This document shows, piece by piece, positions 54,142 to 63,705 of a DNA stretch of 64,000 nucleotides. Position numbers and translations under genes: made by a program. Origin of the DNA: JBNNGK01 sp050268245 (GTDB taxonomy: Bacteria > Pseudomonadota > Gammaproteobacteria > Enterobacterales > Enterobacteriaceae); the NCBI RefSeq assembly GCF_050268245.1, contig NZ_JBNNGK010000002.1:1-64000 (forward strand). Reading direction: 5' to 3'. Within the stretch, counting starts at the first letter, position 1. Every line of letters starts with the position of its first letter. Under the pieces are notes generated by a model that worked only from the letters and a program-made list of their open reading frames with translations, had not been told where the DNA came from and ran no database searches.

Positions 54142-54399
54142 AAGATGGTTAGCCTGATAAGTTATCGAGAGACAAGCTCACATCTTAGGCAGATTATGGT
54201 TTTTTTGCCATAAGCGACATAATCTGACGCATATCGCAAAAATTTGAAATCAGATGTGATTGATTTACGTTACAATTTCGAACTCGTCACTATACCTGCC
54301 CGTCATTGATGATGCAGCGGCTGCGCTTCCGGTCACCTGATCGGGCTTCACTTGGCTAGGGCGTTGGGGATAGCACTGCTTATCATATGGAGATTCGCC

Positions 54400-56052
54400 A
54401 TGCGTTTTTTGTTAAAAGCCACCGCCAGTGCGTTGGCCGTTTCCCTGAGTCTGTTGCCGGGGTTAGCCAGCGGCTGGGAAAAGGATAAAACCTATGAGAT
54501 CACCATTTTGCATACCAACGATCATCACGGCCATTTCTGGCAGAACGATCACGGTGAATATGGTCTTGGGGCGCAAAAAACGCTGGTGGACAGTATCCGT
54601 CAAGAAGTGGCCGCGCAGGGCGGTAGCGTGCTGCTGTTATCGGGGGGCGATATTAATACCGGCGTGCCGGAATCAGACTTACAGGATGCGGAGCCAGATT
54701 TTCGAGGAATGAATCTGATCGGTTATGACGCGATGGCTATCGGCAACCATGAGTTCGATAATCCGCTAAGCGTGCTGCGCCAGCAGGAAAAGTGGGCGAC
54801 CTTTCCACTGCTCTCCGCCAATATCTATCAAAAAAGTACCCAGCAACGGTTGTTCAAGCCTTATGCGTTGTTTGATAAGCAAGGCATCAAAATTGCGGTT
54901 ATTGGCCTGACAACGGACGATACCGCCAAGATCGGTAACCCGGAGTTTTTCACCGATATTGAATTTCGCGTACCGGCGCAAGAAGCCAAACAGGTGGTAG
55001 AGCAGTTGCGCGAACAGGCGCAGCCAGACGTTATCATTGCGGCTACCCATATGGGGCACTACGATGACGGTAATCATGGTTCAAACGCCCCGGGCGATGT
55101 AGAAATGGCGCGTAGCCTACCCGCTGGCTATCTCGACATGATTGTTGGCGGCCACTCGCAGGATCCGGTGTGCATGGCTAATGAGAATCATAAACAAGTG
55201 GATTATGTGCCGGGCACGCCATGTTCCCCCGATCGTCAGAACGGTACGTGGATCGTACAGGCACATGAGTGGGGTAAATATGTCGGGCGTGCCGATTTTC
55301 AGTTTCGTAATGGCGAACTGACATTGAAACACTACCAACTGATCCCGGTGAATCTGAAGAAAAAGCTGGAGAAGGCCGACGGCAGCAGCGAACGGGTTTA
55401 CTACACTCAGCAGATTCAGGAAGATCCCGGCATGATGAAGTTACTGACGCCGTTCCAAGAGAAGGGAAAAGCGCAACTGGGGATCAAAATTGGCAGTGTT
55501 AACGGCAAACTGGAAGGCGATCGCAGTAAAGTGCGTTTCGTGCAGACGAATTTGGCGCGGGTGCTGCTGGCGGCGCAAATGGAGCGTGCTAACGCAGATT
55601 TCGCTGTGATGAGCGGCGGTGGCGTACGGGATTCGATCGAGGCCGGTGATATTACCTACAAAAGCGTGTTGAAAGTGCAGCCGTTTGGTAACACATTGGT
55701 TTATGCCGACATGAAGGGCAGCGAAGTGGAGAACTATCTGGCGGTCGTGGCAAATATGAAGCCTGATTCCGGTGCCTATGCGCAGTTTGCCAATGTCAGT
55801 CTGGTCGCTGACGGCAACGGTGTCAGTGAGGTAAAAATCAATGGTGAACCGCTACAACAAGATAAAACTTACCGTATGGCGACGTTGAATTTCAATGCGT
55901 TGGGCGGTGACGGCTATCCGAAGATCGACGGCCTGCCAAGCTATGTGAATACCGGTTTTATCGACGCCGAAGTACTAAAGCAGTTTATTGAAACCCACTC
56001 GCCGTTAGATGCGGCTGCATTTGAGCCGAAGGGGGAGATTGTGCATCGTTAA
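54400..56052 (+). CDS. ushA: UDP-sugar hydrolase / 5'-nucleotidase UshA
   Basis: 550 residues, as in E. coli. Signal peptide (about 1-25, LPGLASG), metallophosphatase motifs ILHTNDHHGHF, GGDINTG, GNHEFDNP and GHSQ, and the C-terminal substrate-binding domain with NFNALGGDGYPK. Periplasmic enzyme that salvages nucleosides and sugars. The start at 54400 is set by the signal peptide and ggag. Confidence 0.96.
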   Translation: MRFLLKATASALAVSLSLLPGLASGWEKDKTYEITILHTNDHHGHFWQNDHGEYGLGAQKTLVDSIRQEVAAQGGSVLLLSGGDINTGVPESDLQDAEPDFRGMNLIGYDAMAIGNHEFDNPLSVLRQQEKWATFPLLSANIYQKSTQQRLFKPYALFDKQGIKIAVIGLTTDDTAKIGNPEFFTDIEFRVPAQEAKQVVEQLREQAQPDVIIAATHMGHYDDGNHGSNAPGDVEMARSLPAGYLDMIVGGHSQDPVCMANENHKQVDYVPGTPCSPDRQNGTWIVQAHEWGKYVGRADFQFRNGELTLKHYQLIPVNLKKKLEKADGSSERVYYTQQIQEDPGMMKLLTPFQEKGKAQLGIKIGSVNGKLEGDRSKVRFVQTNLARVLLAAQMERANADFAVMSGGGVRDSIEAGDITYKSVLKVQPFGNTLVYADMKGSEVENYLAVVANMKPDSGAYAQFANVSLVADGNGVSEVKINGEPLQQDKTYRMATLNFNALGGDGYPKIDGLPSYVNTGFIDAEVLKQFIETHSPLDAAAFEPKGEIVHR

Positions 56053-56087
56053 AATCTGCAATCTGCAATCTGCAATCTGCAATCTGC
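56053..56087 (+). repeat. Five tandem copies of the heptamer aatctgc
   Basis: Exact 5 x 7-bp array beginning 1 bp after the ushA stop codon. It is followed by a 20-bp near-palindrome (gggcgtagcatgctgcgccc, 56092-56111). Copy number may vary by slippage. The rest of 56112-56198 shows nothing. Confidence 0.85.
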
Positions 56088-56198
56088 GTAGGGGCGTAGC
56101 ATGCTGCGCCCGCTAACATCCGTTTTAATAGGCTCGCCCGACGAGTCCGGTCAATCTTCACATTATCCTGTCTAACGAAGAACCCGGGGGCGTGCCAA

Positions 56199-56678
56199 TC
56201 AGTCTCGCTTGGCAATATCGGCAAACGTACCGGAGAGTAAACGGCATAAATCGGTTGCCGACAGTTCAATATCCAATCCACGCTTGCCACCGGAAACGAA
56301 AATCGTGTCGAACTGTTGCGATAGCGTATCGATCACCGTCGGTAAGCGTTTTTTCTGTCCGAGTGGGCTTATGCCGCCCACTAAATAGCCGGTTACGCGC
56401 TGTGCCAGCACAGGATCGGCCATTTCGGCTTTTTTTGCCCCCAACGCTTTGGCAATTTTTTTCAAATCTAACTGACTGGCGACCGGTGTGACGGCCACTG
56501 CCAGGTGTTTCGCATCGCCATTCAGCGCCACCAACAGTGTTTTGTAGACCTGATCGGCGTTTAGCCCCAGTTTTTTCACCGCTTCATCACCAAAATGGGT
56601 TTCGTCGCTGTCGTGCTGGTAAGGATGGAGGGTAAAAGCGATCTTTTGTTTTTCAAGCAAAACCACTGCCGGCGTCAT
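56199..56678 (-). CDS. ybaK: Cys-tRNA(Pro)/Cys-tRNA(Cys) deacylase YbaK
   Basis: 159 residues, YbaK/EbsC family. MTPAVVLLEKQKIAFTLHPY at the start, the catalytic Lys in QVYKTLLVAL, and GGISPLGQKKRLPTVID, matching E. coli YbaK (159 aa). It removes cysteine from mischarged tRNA(Pro). The start at 56678 was chosen by family length. Confidence 0.95.
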   Translation of the reverse strand: MTPAVVLLEKQKIAFTLHPYQHDSDETHFGDEAVKKLGLNADQVYKTLLVALNGDAKHLAVAVTPVASQLDLKKIAKALGAKKAEMADPVLAQRVTGYLVGGISPLGQKKRLPTVIDTLSQQFDTIFVSGGKRGLDIELSATDLCRLLSGTFADIAKRD

Positions 56679-56818
56679 AATCTGTGTCCTAAGCTGAGCG
56701 CGTGCGGGAATGTAATACACATCACTAAAATTACAAAAATACGCTAAATGCAGCAACCTGCGTCACCAATAAAGAAAGCAGGTTGCCAATATATTCGCCG
56801 GGTTGCTACTCTGTCAGT

Positions 56819-56906
56819 TGTAACCGCTAACATGGTTGCTATGCGTATAACTAGAAAATTAGAAATTCCTCTTTGACTGGCCAATAGTGATATTGGCCAT
56901 TTTTTT
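56819..56906 (+). ncRNA. chiX: Small RNA ChiX
   Basis: The 3' part (aaattcctctttgac-ggccaatagtgatattggcc followed by seven T) is nearly identical to E. coli ChiX (SroB), and it lies in the same ybaK-ybaP gap. The seed that pairs with the chitoporin and chb mRNAs (attcctctttgac) is conserved. A promoter fits: TTGCCA near 56782 and TACTCT near 56806. The 5' end is estimated from the 84-nt E. coli RNA. Confidence 0.88.
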
Positions 56907-57708
56907 AGGCTATTTTCAGCATGTCGGGCAGGTTATCTTCCCCATACAAATGCAGCGCCCCCACGGCAACAACGTATTTTCCTGCGGGTAACGCCAGCAG
57001 TGTTTGTCGCCAGTTGCGGTTACGTTGCTGCATCAAGACATCATATAAATCGGCGCTAAAGGTGGCCGGCAGCGTTGCTAGCGTCTGAGTGGGCTTGGCA
57101 TCCAGCCACCAACCGATCATGGTTTGCAATAGGCGCGCGTTGGTATGCCAATGTTCCAGCGTATCGCGCAGGAGCGCCATGCCGCCTTCCGGTAGTTTTT
57201 TCAGCATGCTGAGCTGTTCTGCCGCGCCTTCCAGCTCAATCACCGTTGTTTGCTGCTGTTTCGCCGCCTGCAACAGTTGGTAATCAATGCCATATTCAGC
57301 GCGCAGGCCAAGCCGTTGGGCTTGGCGCGCCTGCATCATCAGGGCAATCTGCCAACCGGGCAGGGAATCAAACAGCGCGGCATCTGCCCCCAGTTCTTGG
57401 CACAACGTCTGGAGTTGGCGATGTTCCTCAGCGCTTAGCCGCTCGGCCAGCAATGGTTGTTCGTCGGCATGATCAAACGGTGATGCCGAATCGGTGATAT
57501 CGGCTTCCACAATGAGCGCGTCGGCCTGTTTTAATCGGCTGAGCAGTTTGGCGGGTAAGGGGGCCATATCAACCGTGCCCATGTGAATGCTACCGACTAA
57601 GTGGAGATGACGATCGCCGGGCAGCGTGATGTCTTGCGCCGGGTAGGCGTAACTCTCAGGGGAAAGCAGGCCGAGGAAAGCGGCGATGCGACGTAGCAGT
57701 TGACCCAT
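56905..57708 (-). CDS. ybaP: TraB/GumN-family protein YbaP
   Basis: 267 residues. First motif VGSIHMGTVDM and second motif VVAVGALHLYGEDN, each with the conserved His of the TraB/GumN (Tiki-like) fold. A short hydrophobic N-terminus may be a signal anchor. Function not established. It converges on chiX, whose terminator T-run touches the 3' end of this gene. Confidence 0.9.
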   Translation of the reverse strand: MGQLLRRIAAFLGLLSPESYAYPAQDITLPGDRHLHLVGSIHMGTVDMAPLPAKLLSRLKQADALIVEADITDSASPFDHADEQPLLAERLSAEEHRQLQTLCQELGADAALFDSLPGWQIALMMQARQAQRLGLRAEYGIDYQLLQAAKQQQTTVIELEGAAEQLSMLKKLPEGGMALLRDTLEHWHTNARLLQTMIGWWLDAKPTQTLATLPATFSADLYDVLMQQRNRNWRQTLLALPAGKYVVAVGALHLYGEDNLPDMLKIA

Positions 57709-57830
57709 ACAGCGTGGCTCCTGATGATCCCGAGCGTTTCATCAACGCCGCGGGGAAAGCGTTTACCCCATGCTAAACGCTCTGTGGCAGACAAGAAAGC
57801 CTGAAAGTGGAAGGAATTATCTCAAAGAAA

Positions 57831-57854
57831 AGGGGCTCAGCGATGGGAGCCCCT
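57831..57854 (-). terminator. Terminator of copA
   Basis: Stem aggggctc / gagcccct with a T-run (tttt) on the minus strand, just after the copA stop. Confidence 0.8.
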
Positions 57855-57860
57855 CACGTA

Positions 57861-60380
57861 TCACTGTTTAGGTTTAAATCGTAACAGCCGGTTGGCGTTA
57901 CTGACCACGGTAATTGATGACAGTGCCATCGCTGCGCCTGCGACCACGGGGCTCAGCAGCGTCCCGGTCAGCGGGTACAGTGCACCTGCGGCAATCGGGA
58001 TACCCAGCGTGTTGTAAATGAATGCGCCAAGCAGGTTTTGCTTCATGTTCCGCAACGTGGCTTTTGATAGCGCCAGCGCGTCGGCTACCCCGTTCAGGCT
58101 GTGGCGCATGAGCGTAATCGCTGCGGTTTCTATTGCGATATCACTGCCGCTGCCCATGGCGATGCCGACATCGGCCTGTGCCAGCGCGGGTGCGTCGTTA
58201 ATACCGTCACCAACCATGGCGACGCGGTGCCCTTGAGCTTGTAATTGCTTAATGGCATCCGCTTTGCCGTCTGGCATCACGCCAGCAATGACGCGGTCAA
58301 TCCCCGCCTCTTTGGCGATTGCCTTGGCGGTGATTGGGTTGTCGCCAGTCAACATCACCAACTGGTAGCCTTGCTGATGCAAGCGCTGTAACGCGGCTAC
58401 GCTGTCGCTACGCAGTGGATCGCGAATGGCGATCAGCGCGGCGGGTTTACCGTCGGCCGCCAGCAGTACCGGCGTGATACCGCGCTCTGCCTGTTGTTGT
58501 AGCGCGTGGTCTAACTCTGCCGTAGCGACCTGATTATCTTGTAACAGCCGGACGTTGCCCAACAACAGTTTCACGCCGTTGGCTTCACCACTGACGCCCG
58601 CACCCCGCAAGGTACGGAACTGTTCAATCGGCGGCAGGCTCCGCCCTTCGGCATGCTCGACAATAGCGCGAGCGAGCGGGTGATTGGCGCCTTGTTCTAG
58701 CGCAGCCGCCCAGCACAATGCCTGTTGTTCACTGACCTGATTGAACGTGATGATTCCCACCACCCGCGGCTGGCCTTCGGTCAGCGTGCCGGTTTTATCG
58801 AACACCAGCGTATCTAAATTACTGGCCTGTTGCAGTGCATCCGCATCGCGTACCAGCACACCCAATTCGGCGGCGCGGCCGACACCCGAGATGATCGACA
58901 TCGGTGTCGCCAAGCCGAGTGCGCAAGGGCAGGCGATGATCAATACTGTGGTGGCGATCACCAACGTGTAAACCAGTTGCGGCTGTGGACCAAAGAGATA
59001 CCACATAGCGGCGCTGAACAGGGCAATCGCCACCACCGTTGGGACAAACACCGCAGAGATGCGGTCTGCCAGTTGGCCAATTTCCGGTTTACTGCTTTGT
59101 GCCTGCCGTACCAGTTTAATGATGCGCGCCAGCGTGGTTTTCGTGCCAATAGCCGCAGCGCGGAACAGTACACTACCGTCGTCGACCACGGTTCCTGCAT
59201 GCACGGTATCACCGATGCCTTTTTGTTGCGGCACGGCTTCACCGGTCAACATCGCTTCATCGATCCACACTTCACCGTGAATAATCTCACCGTCAACGGG
59301 AACTCGGTCGCCCGTTGTCAGGCGTAGCGTCATGCCTAGCTGTACCTCCGCCAACGGGATACTCTGTTCACCGTTTTCTGTAACGACACGGGCGGTCGGC
59401 GGCGTCAGATCCAACAGCCGCTCCAGCGCCTGTGAGGAACGCTGGCGCGCGCGTTGTTCCATCGCATGGCCAAGGTTGATTAAACCGATGATCATCGCGC
59501 TGGCTTCGTAATAAAGATGCCGCGCCTCTGGCGGGAAAAAATTTGGCCACAGGTTGACGGCGATCGAATACAGCCATGCCGCGCCGGTGCCGAGGGCGAC
59601 CAACGTATCCATGGTCGCACCACCGTTCATCAGCGCTCGCCAGGCATTGCGATAGAAGTGCCCGCCGGCGAATACCATCACAACCAGCGTAAGCAGGCCG
59701 ACAATTAACCATGGCCATTGGCTTTGTGCCGTCAGTGACATGCTACCGCCCAGCAACCCCCATGCCATTAATGGGATACCGAGCGCCAGCCCTAACGCCG
59801 CCTGCCAGCGGAAACGCTTCATATTCGCCTGCGAGGTCTGCTGCTGGCGCTCACGGCGTTCGGTTTCATCTTGAATCATTTCCGCGCCGTAACCGGCTTT
59901 TTCGACGGCTGCGATCAACTGTTGCGGATCGGCATTACCGGTGATCAGTGCACTGCGTTCAGCCAAATTGACCCGCGCCTGCTCTACGCCAGCTACGCCT
60001 TGCAATGCCGTTTGTACTTTACTGACGCAACTGGCACAGCTCATGCCGCTGAGCAAAAGCTGTACGCTATCGTCGTCTTGATGCTGGATTGCCGGAGATA
60101 AACCCTGTGCCGCTGTCTGTGTTTCCGGCAACGAAGATGTTGCATCAGTCAACGGCTCAGTTTTTGGGTGGCTGTCTGCTCCTGCTTCGCTGGCATGATA
60201 GCCGGCTTGCTCCACCGCGTTAATCAGCTGCTGCGGCGTGGCATCGCCAGTCACCGTGGCGCTATCGATAGTGACGTCCACGGCGGTGACGCCCGGCACG
60301 GCTTCTAACGCTTTACGCGTATTGCCGACACAGTGCATACAGGACAGCCCCTGTAATGCCAGTACGGTAGTTTGTGACAT
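57861..60380 (-). CDS. copA: Copper-exporting P1B-type ATPase CopA
   Basis: 839 residues. Two N-terminal heavy-metal domains (GLSCMHC, Cys14 and Cys17; GMSCASC, Cys115 and Cys118), eight membrane helices, the CPC motif (IACPCALG), the phosphorylation site DKTGTLTEG, the HP motif GANHPLARA and the hinge MVGDGINDAPALAQAD. It pumps Cu+ to the periplasm. Divergent from its activator gene cueR. A frameshift site after the first metal domain can give a short copper chaperone. Confidence 0.96.
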   Translation of the reverse strand: MSQTTVLALQGLSCMHCVGNTRKALEAVPGVTAVDVTIDSATVTGDATPQQLINAVEQAGYHASEAGADSHPKTEPLTDATSSLPETQTAAQGLSPAIQHQDDDSVQLLLSGMSCASCVSKVQTALQGVAGVEQARVNLAERSALITGNADPQQLIAAVEKAGYGAEMIQDETERRERQQQTSQANMKRFRWQAALGLALGIPLMAWGLLGGSMSLTAQSQWPWLIVGLLTLVVMVFAGGHFYRNAWRALMNGGATMDTLVALGTGAAWLYSIAVNLWPNFFPPEARHLYYEASAMIIGLINLGHAMEQRARQRSSQALERLLDLTPPTARVVTENGEQSIPLAEVQLGMTLRLTTGDRVPVDGEIIHGEVWIDEAMLTGEAVPQQKGIGDTVHAGTVVDDGSVLFRAAAIGTKTTLARIIKLVRQAQSSKPEIGQLADRISAVFVPTVVAIALFSAAMWYLFGPQPQLVYTLVIATTVLIIACPCALGLATPMSIISGVGRAAELGVLVRDADALQQASNLDTLVFDKTGTLTEGQPRVVGIITFNQVSEQQALCWAAALEQGANHPLARAIVEHAEGRSLPPIEQFRTLRGAGVSGEANGVKLLLGNVRLLQDNQVATAELDHALQQQAERGITPVLLAADGKPAALIAIRDPLRSDSVAALQRLHQQGYQLVMLTGDNPITAKAIAKEAGIDRVIAGVMPDGKADAIKQLQAQGHRVAMVGDGINDAPALAQADVGIAMGSGSDIAIETAAITLMRHSLNGVADALALSKATLRNMKQNLLGAFIYNTLGIPIAAGALYPLTGTLLSPVVAGAAMALSSITVVSNANRLLRFKPKQ
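60110..60168 (-). promoter_or_regulatory. Candidate -1 frameshift site in copA giving CopA(Z)
   Basis: On the minus strand the heptamer C-CCA-AAA (60168-60162) is in frame at codons 71-73. The -1 frame reads AAC TGA, ending a 74-residue protein that is just the first metal-binding domain. An 8-bp stem (ttgccgga / tccggcaa) lies about 30 nt downstream. In E. coli the same event yields the 70-aa chaperone CopA(Z). Confidence 0.7.
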
Positions 60381-60453
60381 AGTTGAGTTCCTTGCTTAAG
60401 AGTATTGATTAAGGCTTGACCGCCTCAACATTTTTCATTAAGAATGAGCTTAA

Positions 60454-60474
60454 ACCTTACCGTCAGGGGAAGGT
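60454..60474 (-). promoter_or_regulatory. CueR box in the copA promoter
   Basis: Imperfect dyad accttaccgtcaggggaaggt between a -35 (TTGACC) and a -10 (TAAGCT) separated by 19 nt on the minus strand, the long spacer typical of MerR-family targets. Confidence 0.88.
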
Positions 60475-60486
60475 CAAGGAGCAAAA

Positions 60487-60888
60487 ATGAATATTAGCGA
60501 TGTTGCTAAAAAAACCGGTTTAACCAGTAAAGCCATTCGTTTTTATGAAGAGAAGGGCTTGGTTACCGCTCCAATCCGTACCGAAAATGGTTATCGCAGT
60601 TATAACCCCCGGCATATTGAAGAACTGACGTTATTGCGCCAGGCACGTCAGGTGGGTTTTAACCTTGAAGAGTGCCGCGAACTGGTGGCATTATTCAACG
60701 ATCCCGCGCGGCATAGTGCGGATGTAAAAGCGCGTACCTTGCAGAAAGTCGCTGATATTGAAAAGCATATTCAGGAGCTGGGCGACATGCGCCTGCGGTT
60801 GTTGCAACTGGCTGAGCAGTGCCCGGGGGATGATGGCGCAGACTGCCCGATCATTAATAATCTGGCAGGCTGCTGTCATAATCATTAA
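60487..60888 (+). CDS. cueR: Copper-responsive MerR-type activator CueR
   Basis: 133 residues. The helix-turn-helix start (MNISDVAKKTGLTSKAIRFYEEKGL) and the dimer helix are clear; Cys112 and Cys120 in the C-terminal loop bind Cu+. It activates copA (divergent, box between the genes) and cueO elsewhere. A CCHNH tail is present, as in E. coli. Its stop overlaps the ybbJ stop region on the other strand. Confidence 0.96.
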   Translation: MNISDVAKKTGLTSKAIRFYEEKGLVTAPIRTENGYRSYNPRHIEELTLLRQARQVGFNLEECRELVALFNDPARHSADVKARTLQKVADIEKHIQELGDMRLRLLQLAEQCPGDDGADCPIINNLAGCCHNH

Positions 60889-61346
60889 CGTTTTACGGCC
60901 CGAATCACCAGCGTTGCGCCTTCTACCGACACCACTTCAACGTCGGTTCCCACCGGTAAATCTTCTGCTGCTTGAGCGCGCCAACTGCTGTCACCAATAT
61001 TGATGCGGCCCAGACCGTTGCGGATCGGTTCACTCAGTGTGGCGCGGGTGCCAATCAACTGACGATTACGTTGATTCAGCACCTGTACACCGCTGGTTAT
61101 CACCGCGCGTTGCCGTAGCCAGTACCACCACAAATAGGCCGCCAACATCATCAGAATGGCGAACAGGAATCCCTGCCACTCCCAGCCTATCGCCGGCAAC
61201 AACCAAACAATCGCACCGACCACCACGGCGGCGATGCCGCTCCATAACAGATAACCATTGGCTCCGAGCATTTCTGCGGCCAGTAGCAGGCCGCCGAGTG
61301 ACAGCCAGAACCAGTGAGGATTCGCTGCAATGAGTTCAAGCATCAT
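60885..61346 (-). CDS. ybbJ: NfeD-family membrane protein YbbJ
   Basis: 153 residues: three membrane helices (about 8-75) followed by an NfeD OB-fold domain (LIGTRATLSEPIRNGLGRINIGDSSWRAQ). These proteins partner with stomatin-like proteins; qmcA ends 1 bp from its start (stop and start overlap). Function unproven; probable membrane-quality role. Confidence 0.93.
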   Translation of the reverse strand: MMLELIAANPHWFWLSLGGLLLAAEMLGANGYLLWSGIAAVVVGAIVWLLPAIGWEWQGFLFAILMMLAAYLWWYWLRQRAVITSGVQVLNQRNRQLIGTRATLSEPIRNGLGRINIGDSSWRAQAAEDLPVGTDVEVVSVEGATLVIRAVKR

Positions 61347-62251
61347 TACTTGCCTTTGCTGTCTTTCAGCAGTTCGGTGATACCGCCAATCGATCCGAGC
61401 AGGCTGCTGGCGTCAAGCGGCATCATCACCACTTTACTGTTATTCGCAGAGCCAATTTTCTGCAAGGCATCGGTATATTTTTGTGCAACGAAGTAGTTAA
61501 CGGCCTGAATGTTGCCACTGGCGATGGCATCAGAAACCAGTTGTGTCGCGCGGGCTTCGGCTTCGGCGGCACGTTCGCGCGCTTCTGCCTGTAGGAACGC
61601 GGATTGTCGTTCGCCTTCTGCTTTCAGGATTTGAGACTGCTTATCCCCTTCGGCACGTAAAATCGCCGCCTGACGTACCCCTTCGGCTTCCAGAATGTCG
61701 GCACGTTTAGTTCGTTCCGCTTTCATTTGGGCGTTCATCGAGGCGACCAGTTCGGCAGGGGGACGCACATCGCGAATTTCGATACGGGTAATCTTAACGC
61801 CCCATGGGTTGGTGGCTTCGTCGACGATATGCAACAGACGGCTGTTGATGCTGTCACGTTGTGAAAGCATTTCGTCCAGTTCCATTGAGCCTAAAACGGT
61901 ACGGAAGTTGGTCATGGTCAGATTAACAATCGCCAATTCAAGATTGCTAACTTCATACGCGGCACGCGCGGGATCGACCACTTGAATAAAACAGACTGCA
62001 TCGATCGCCACGTTGGCGTTATCGCGCGAGATAATTTCCTGTGAAGGAATATCCAGCACTTGCTCCATCATATTGATTTTACGACCGATGCGATCCATGA
62101 ATGGCACAACCAGATTTAGGCCGGGCATCAGGGTTTTGGTATAACGGCCGAAGCGCTCCACCGTCCATTGATAACCTTGCGGTACAATTTTGACGCCAGC
62201 AAAAACTACGATAAGCGCCACAATGATGATGATCGGTATCAGGGTAAACAT
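61346..62251 (-). CDS. qmcA: Stomatin/prohibitin-like protein QmcA
   Basis: 301 residues. One N-terminal membrane helix (about 2-22), the SPFH domain (VPQGYQWTVERFGRYTKTLMPGLNLVVPF, about 25-185), then a long coiled coil (about 170-245). Paralogue family of HflK/HflC; it forms membrane cages or microdomains. First gene of qmcA-ybbJ. Confidence 0.95.
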   Translation of the reverse strand: MFTLIPIIIIVALIVVFAGVKIVPQGYQWTVERFGRYTKTLMPGLNLVVPFMDRIGRKINMMEQVLDIPSQEIISRDNANVAIDAVCFIQVVDPARAAYEVSNLELAIVNLTMTNFRTVLGSMELDEMLSQRDSINSRLLHIVDEATNPWGVKITRIEIRDVRPPAELVASMNAQMKAERTKRADILEAEGVRQAAILRAEGDKQSQILKAEGERQSAFLQAEARERAAEAEARATQLVSDAIASGNIQAVNYFVAQKYTDALQKIGSANNSKVVMMPLDASSLLGSIGGITELLKDSKGK

Positions 62252-62493
62252 GGCATAACCTCCTGTCAGACATATGTAAATAGATTTTACGTCACGCGTC
62301 GGGGAATGCCTAATGATTCAACCTCACGTCATGTTTAATTATTCCAATTTGGCATGTTGCTAATAATTTTAATTCATTTCATGACGTTCCCGTTCTTGGT
62401 TACAGTTTAGTTAACGCGGGTTTTCCGTTCAAAATTTTGTCATTTCAATTTGCGACTATGCTTTTTGAAACCTCTTTTACGGCAAGGATGGTT

Positions 62494-63645
62494 ATGGACT
62501 CGATTAACATCAATGAATTGTCGCAGAATAAAGATCGCTGGTATGCGATCGTGGAAGAGATGCTCGCCGAAGCAGGTGTGCGTATTAACGGTAACCAGCC
62601 ATCTGATATTAAAGTGAAAAACCCTGCGTTATTTAAACGTATCCTGCAAGAGGGGTCGTTGGGTTTTGGCGAGAGTTATATGGATGGCTGGTGGGATTGC
62701 GAACGGTTGGATATTTTATTTACCCGCATTCTGCAAGCCGGTATTGATAAACGTCTGCCGCAGAGTCTGACTGATATTGCGCGCATTGCTTATGCTCGGC
62801 TATTCAACCGGCAGTCGCGTAAGCGTGCCTGGCAGGTGGGCAAAGAGCATTATGACATTGGCAACGATCTGTTTAGCCAGATGCTCGATCCGTATATGCA
62901 ATATTCCTGCGGCTATTGGAAAGACGCGCAAACGCTGGAACAGGCGCAGCAGAACAAACTGAAGATGATTTGCGAAAAGTTGCAGCTCAAGCCGGGTATG
63001 TCGCTGCTAGATATTGGCTGCGGGTGGGGTGGGTTAGCCCAGTACGCGGCAGAAAATTACGGTGTGAATGTCTATGGGGTCACTATCTCCGCGCAACAGC
63101 AAAAAATGGCGCAGCAGCGTTGTGCCGGGCTGGCGGTGGAGATTCTGCTACAAGATTATCGCGATCTTGATTTACAGTTCGATCGCATCGTTTCGGTTGG
63201 CATGTTTGAACACGTTGGGCCGAAAAACTACGAGACCTATTTCAGCGTGGTGGCGCGTAATCTAAAACCAGATGGTTTATTTTTACTGCATACCATCGGC
63301 TCTAACCAAACCGATCTGAATGTTGATGCTTGGATCGATAAATATATTTTCCCAAACGGCTGTTTACCGTCGGTGAAACATATTGCCGATGCCAGTGAGG
63401 GGCGGTTCGTGATGGAAGACTGGCACAATATTGGCGCAGATTACGATCGCACCCTGATGGCATGGTATGAGAATTTCAAACAGGCTTGGCCAACATTAGC
63501 CGATAATTACGGCGAGCGTTTCGAGCGGATGTTTACCTATTACTTAAACGCCTGCGCCGGGGCATTCCGTTCACGTAATATTCAGCTTTGGCAGGTGTTG
63601 TTTAGCCCACAAGGGGTTGCGGGGGGCGTACGGGTTTATCGCTAA
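62494..63645 (+). CDS. cfa: Cyclopropane-fatty-acyl-phospholipid synthase
   Basis: 383 residues, strongly similar to E. coli Cfa (382 aa). SAM-binding motif LLDIGCGWGGLAQYAAENYG; LQEGSLGFGESYMDGWWDCE and SVGMFEHVGPKNY are present; QYSCGYW is the active-site region. It methylenates cis double bonds in membrane lipids. The start at 62494 was chosen by length and aagga; an upstream 19-residue extension is probably not translated. In E. coli cfa lies elsewhere, so this may be a relocated or second copy. Confidence 0.92.
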   Translation: MDSININELSQNKDRWYAIVEEMLAEAGVRINGNQPSDIKVKNPALFKRILQEGSLGFGESYMDGWWDCERLDILFTRILQAGIDKRLPQSLTDIARIAYARLFNRQSRKRAWQVGKEHYDIGNDLFSQMLDPYMQYSCGYWKDAQTLEQAQQNKLKMICEKLQLKPGMSLLDIGCGWGGLAQYAAENYGVNVYGVTISAQQQKMAQQRCAGLAVEILLQDYRDLDLQFDRIVSVGMFEHVGPKNYETYFSVVARNLKPDGLFLLHTIGSNQTDLNVDAWIDKYIFPNGCLPSVKHIADASEGRFVMEDWHNIGADYDRTLMAWYENFKQAWPTLADNYGERFERMFTYYLNACAGAFRSRNIQLWQVLFSPQGVAGGVRVYR

Positions 63646-63705
63646 GCGTCGTGCTCTTTTACTGGCTACGAGCGCGATTGCGGAAGTCGTGACGCGCCTG
63701 AAAAG

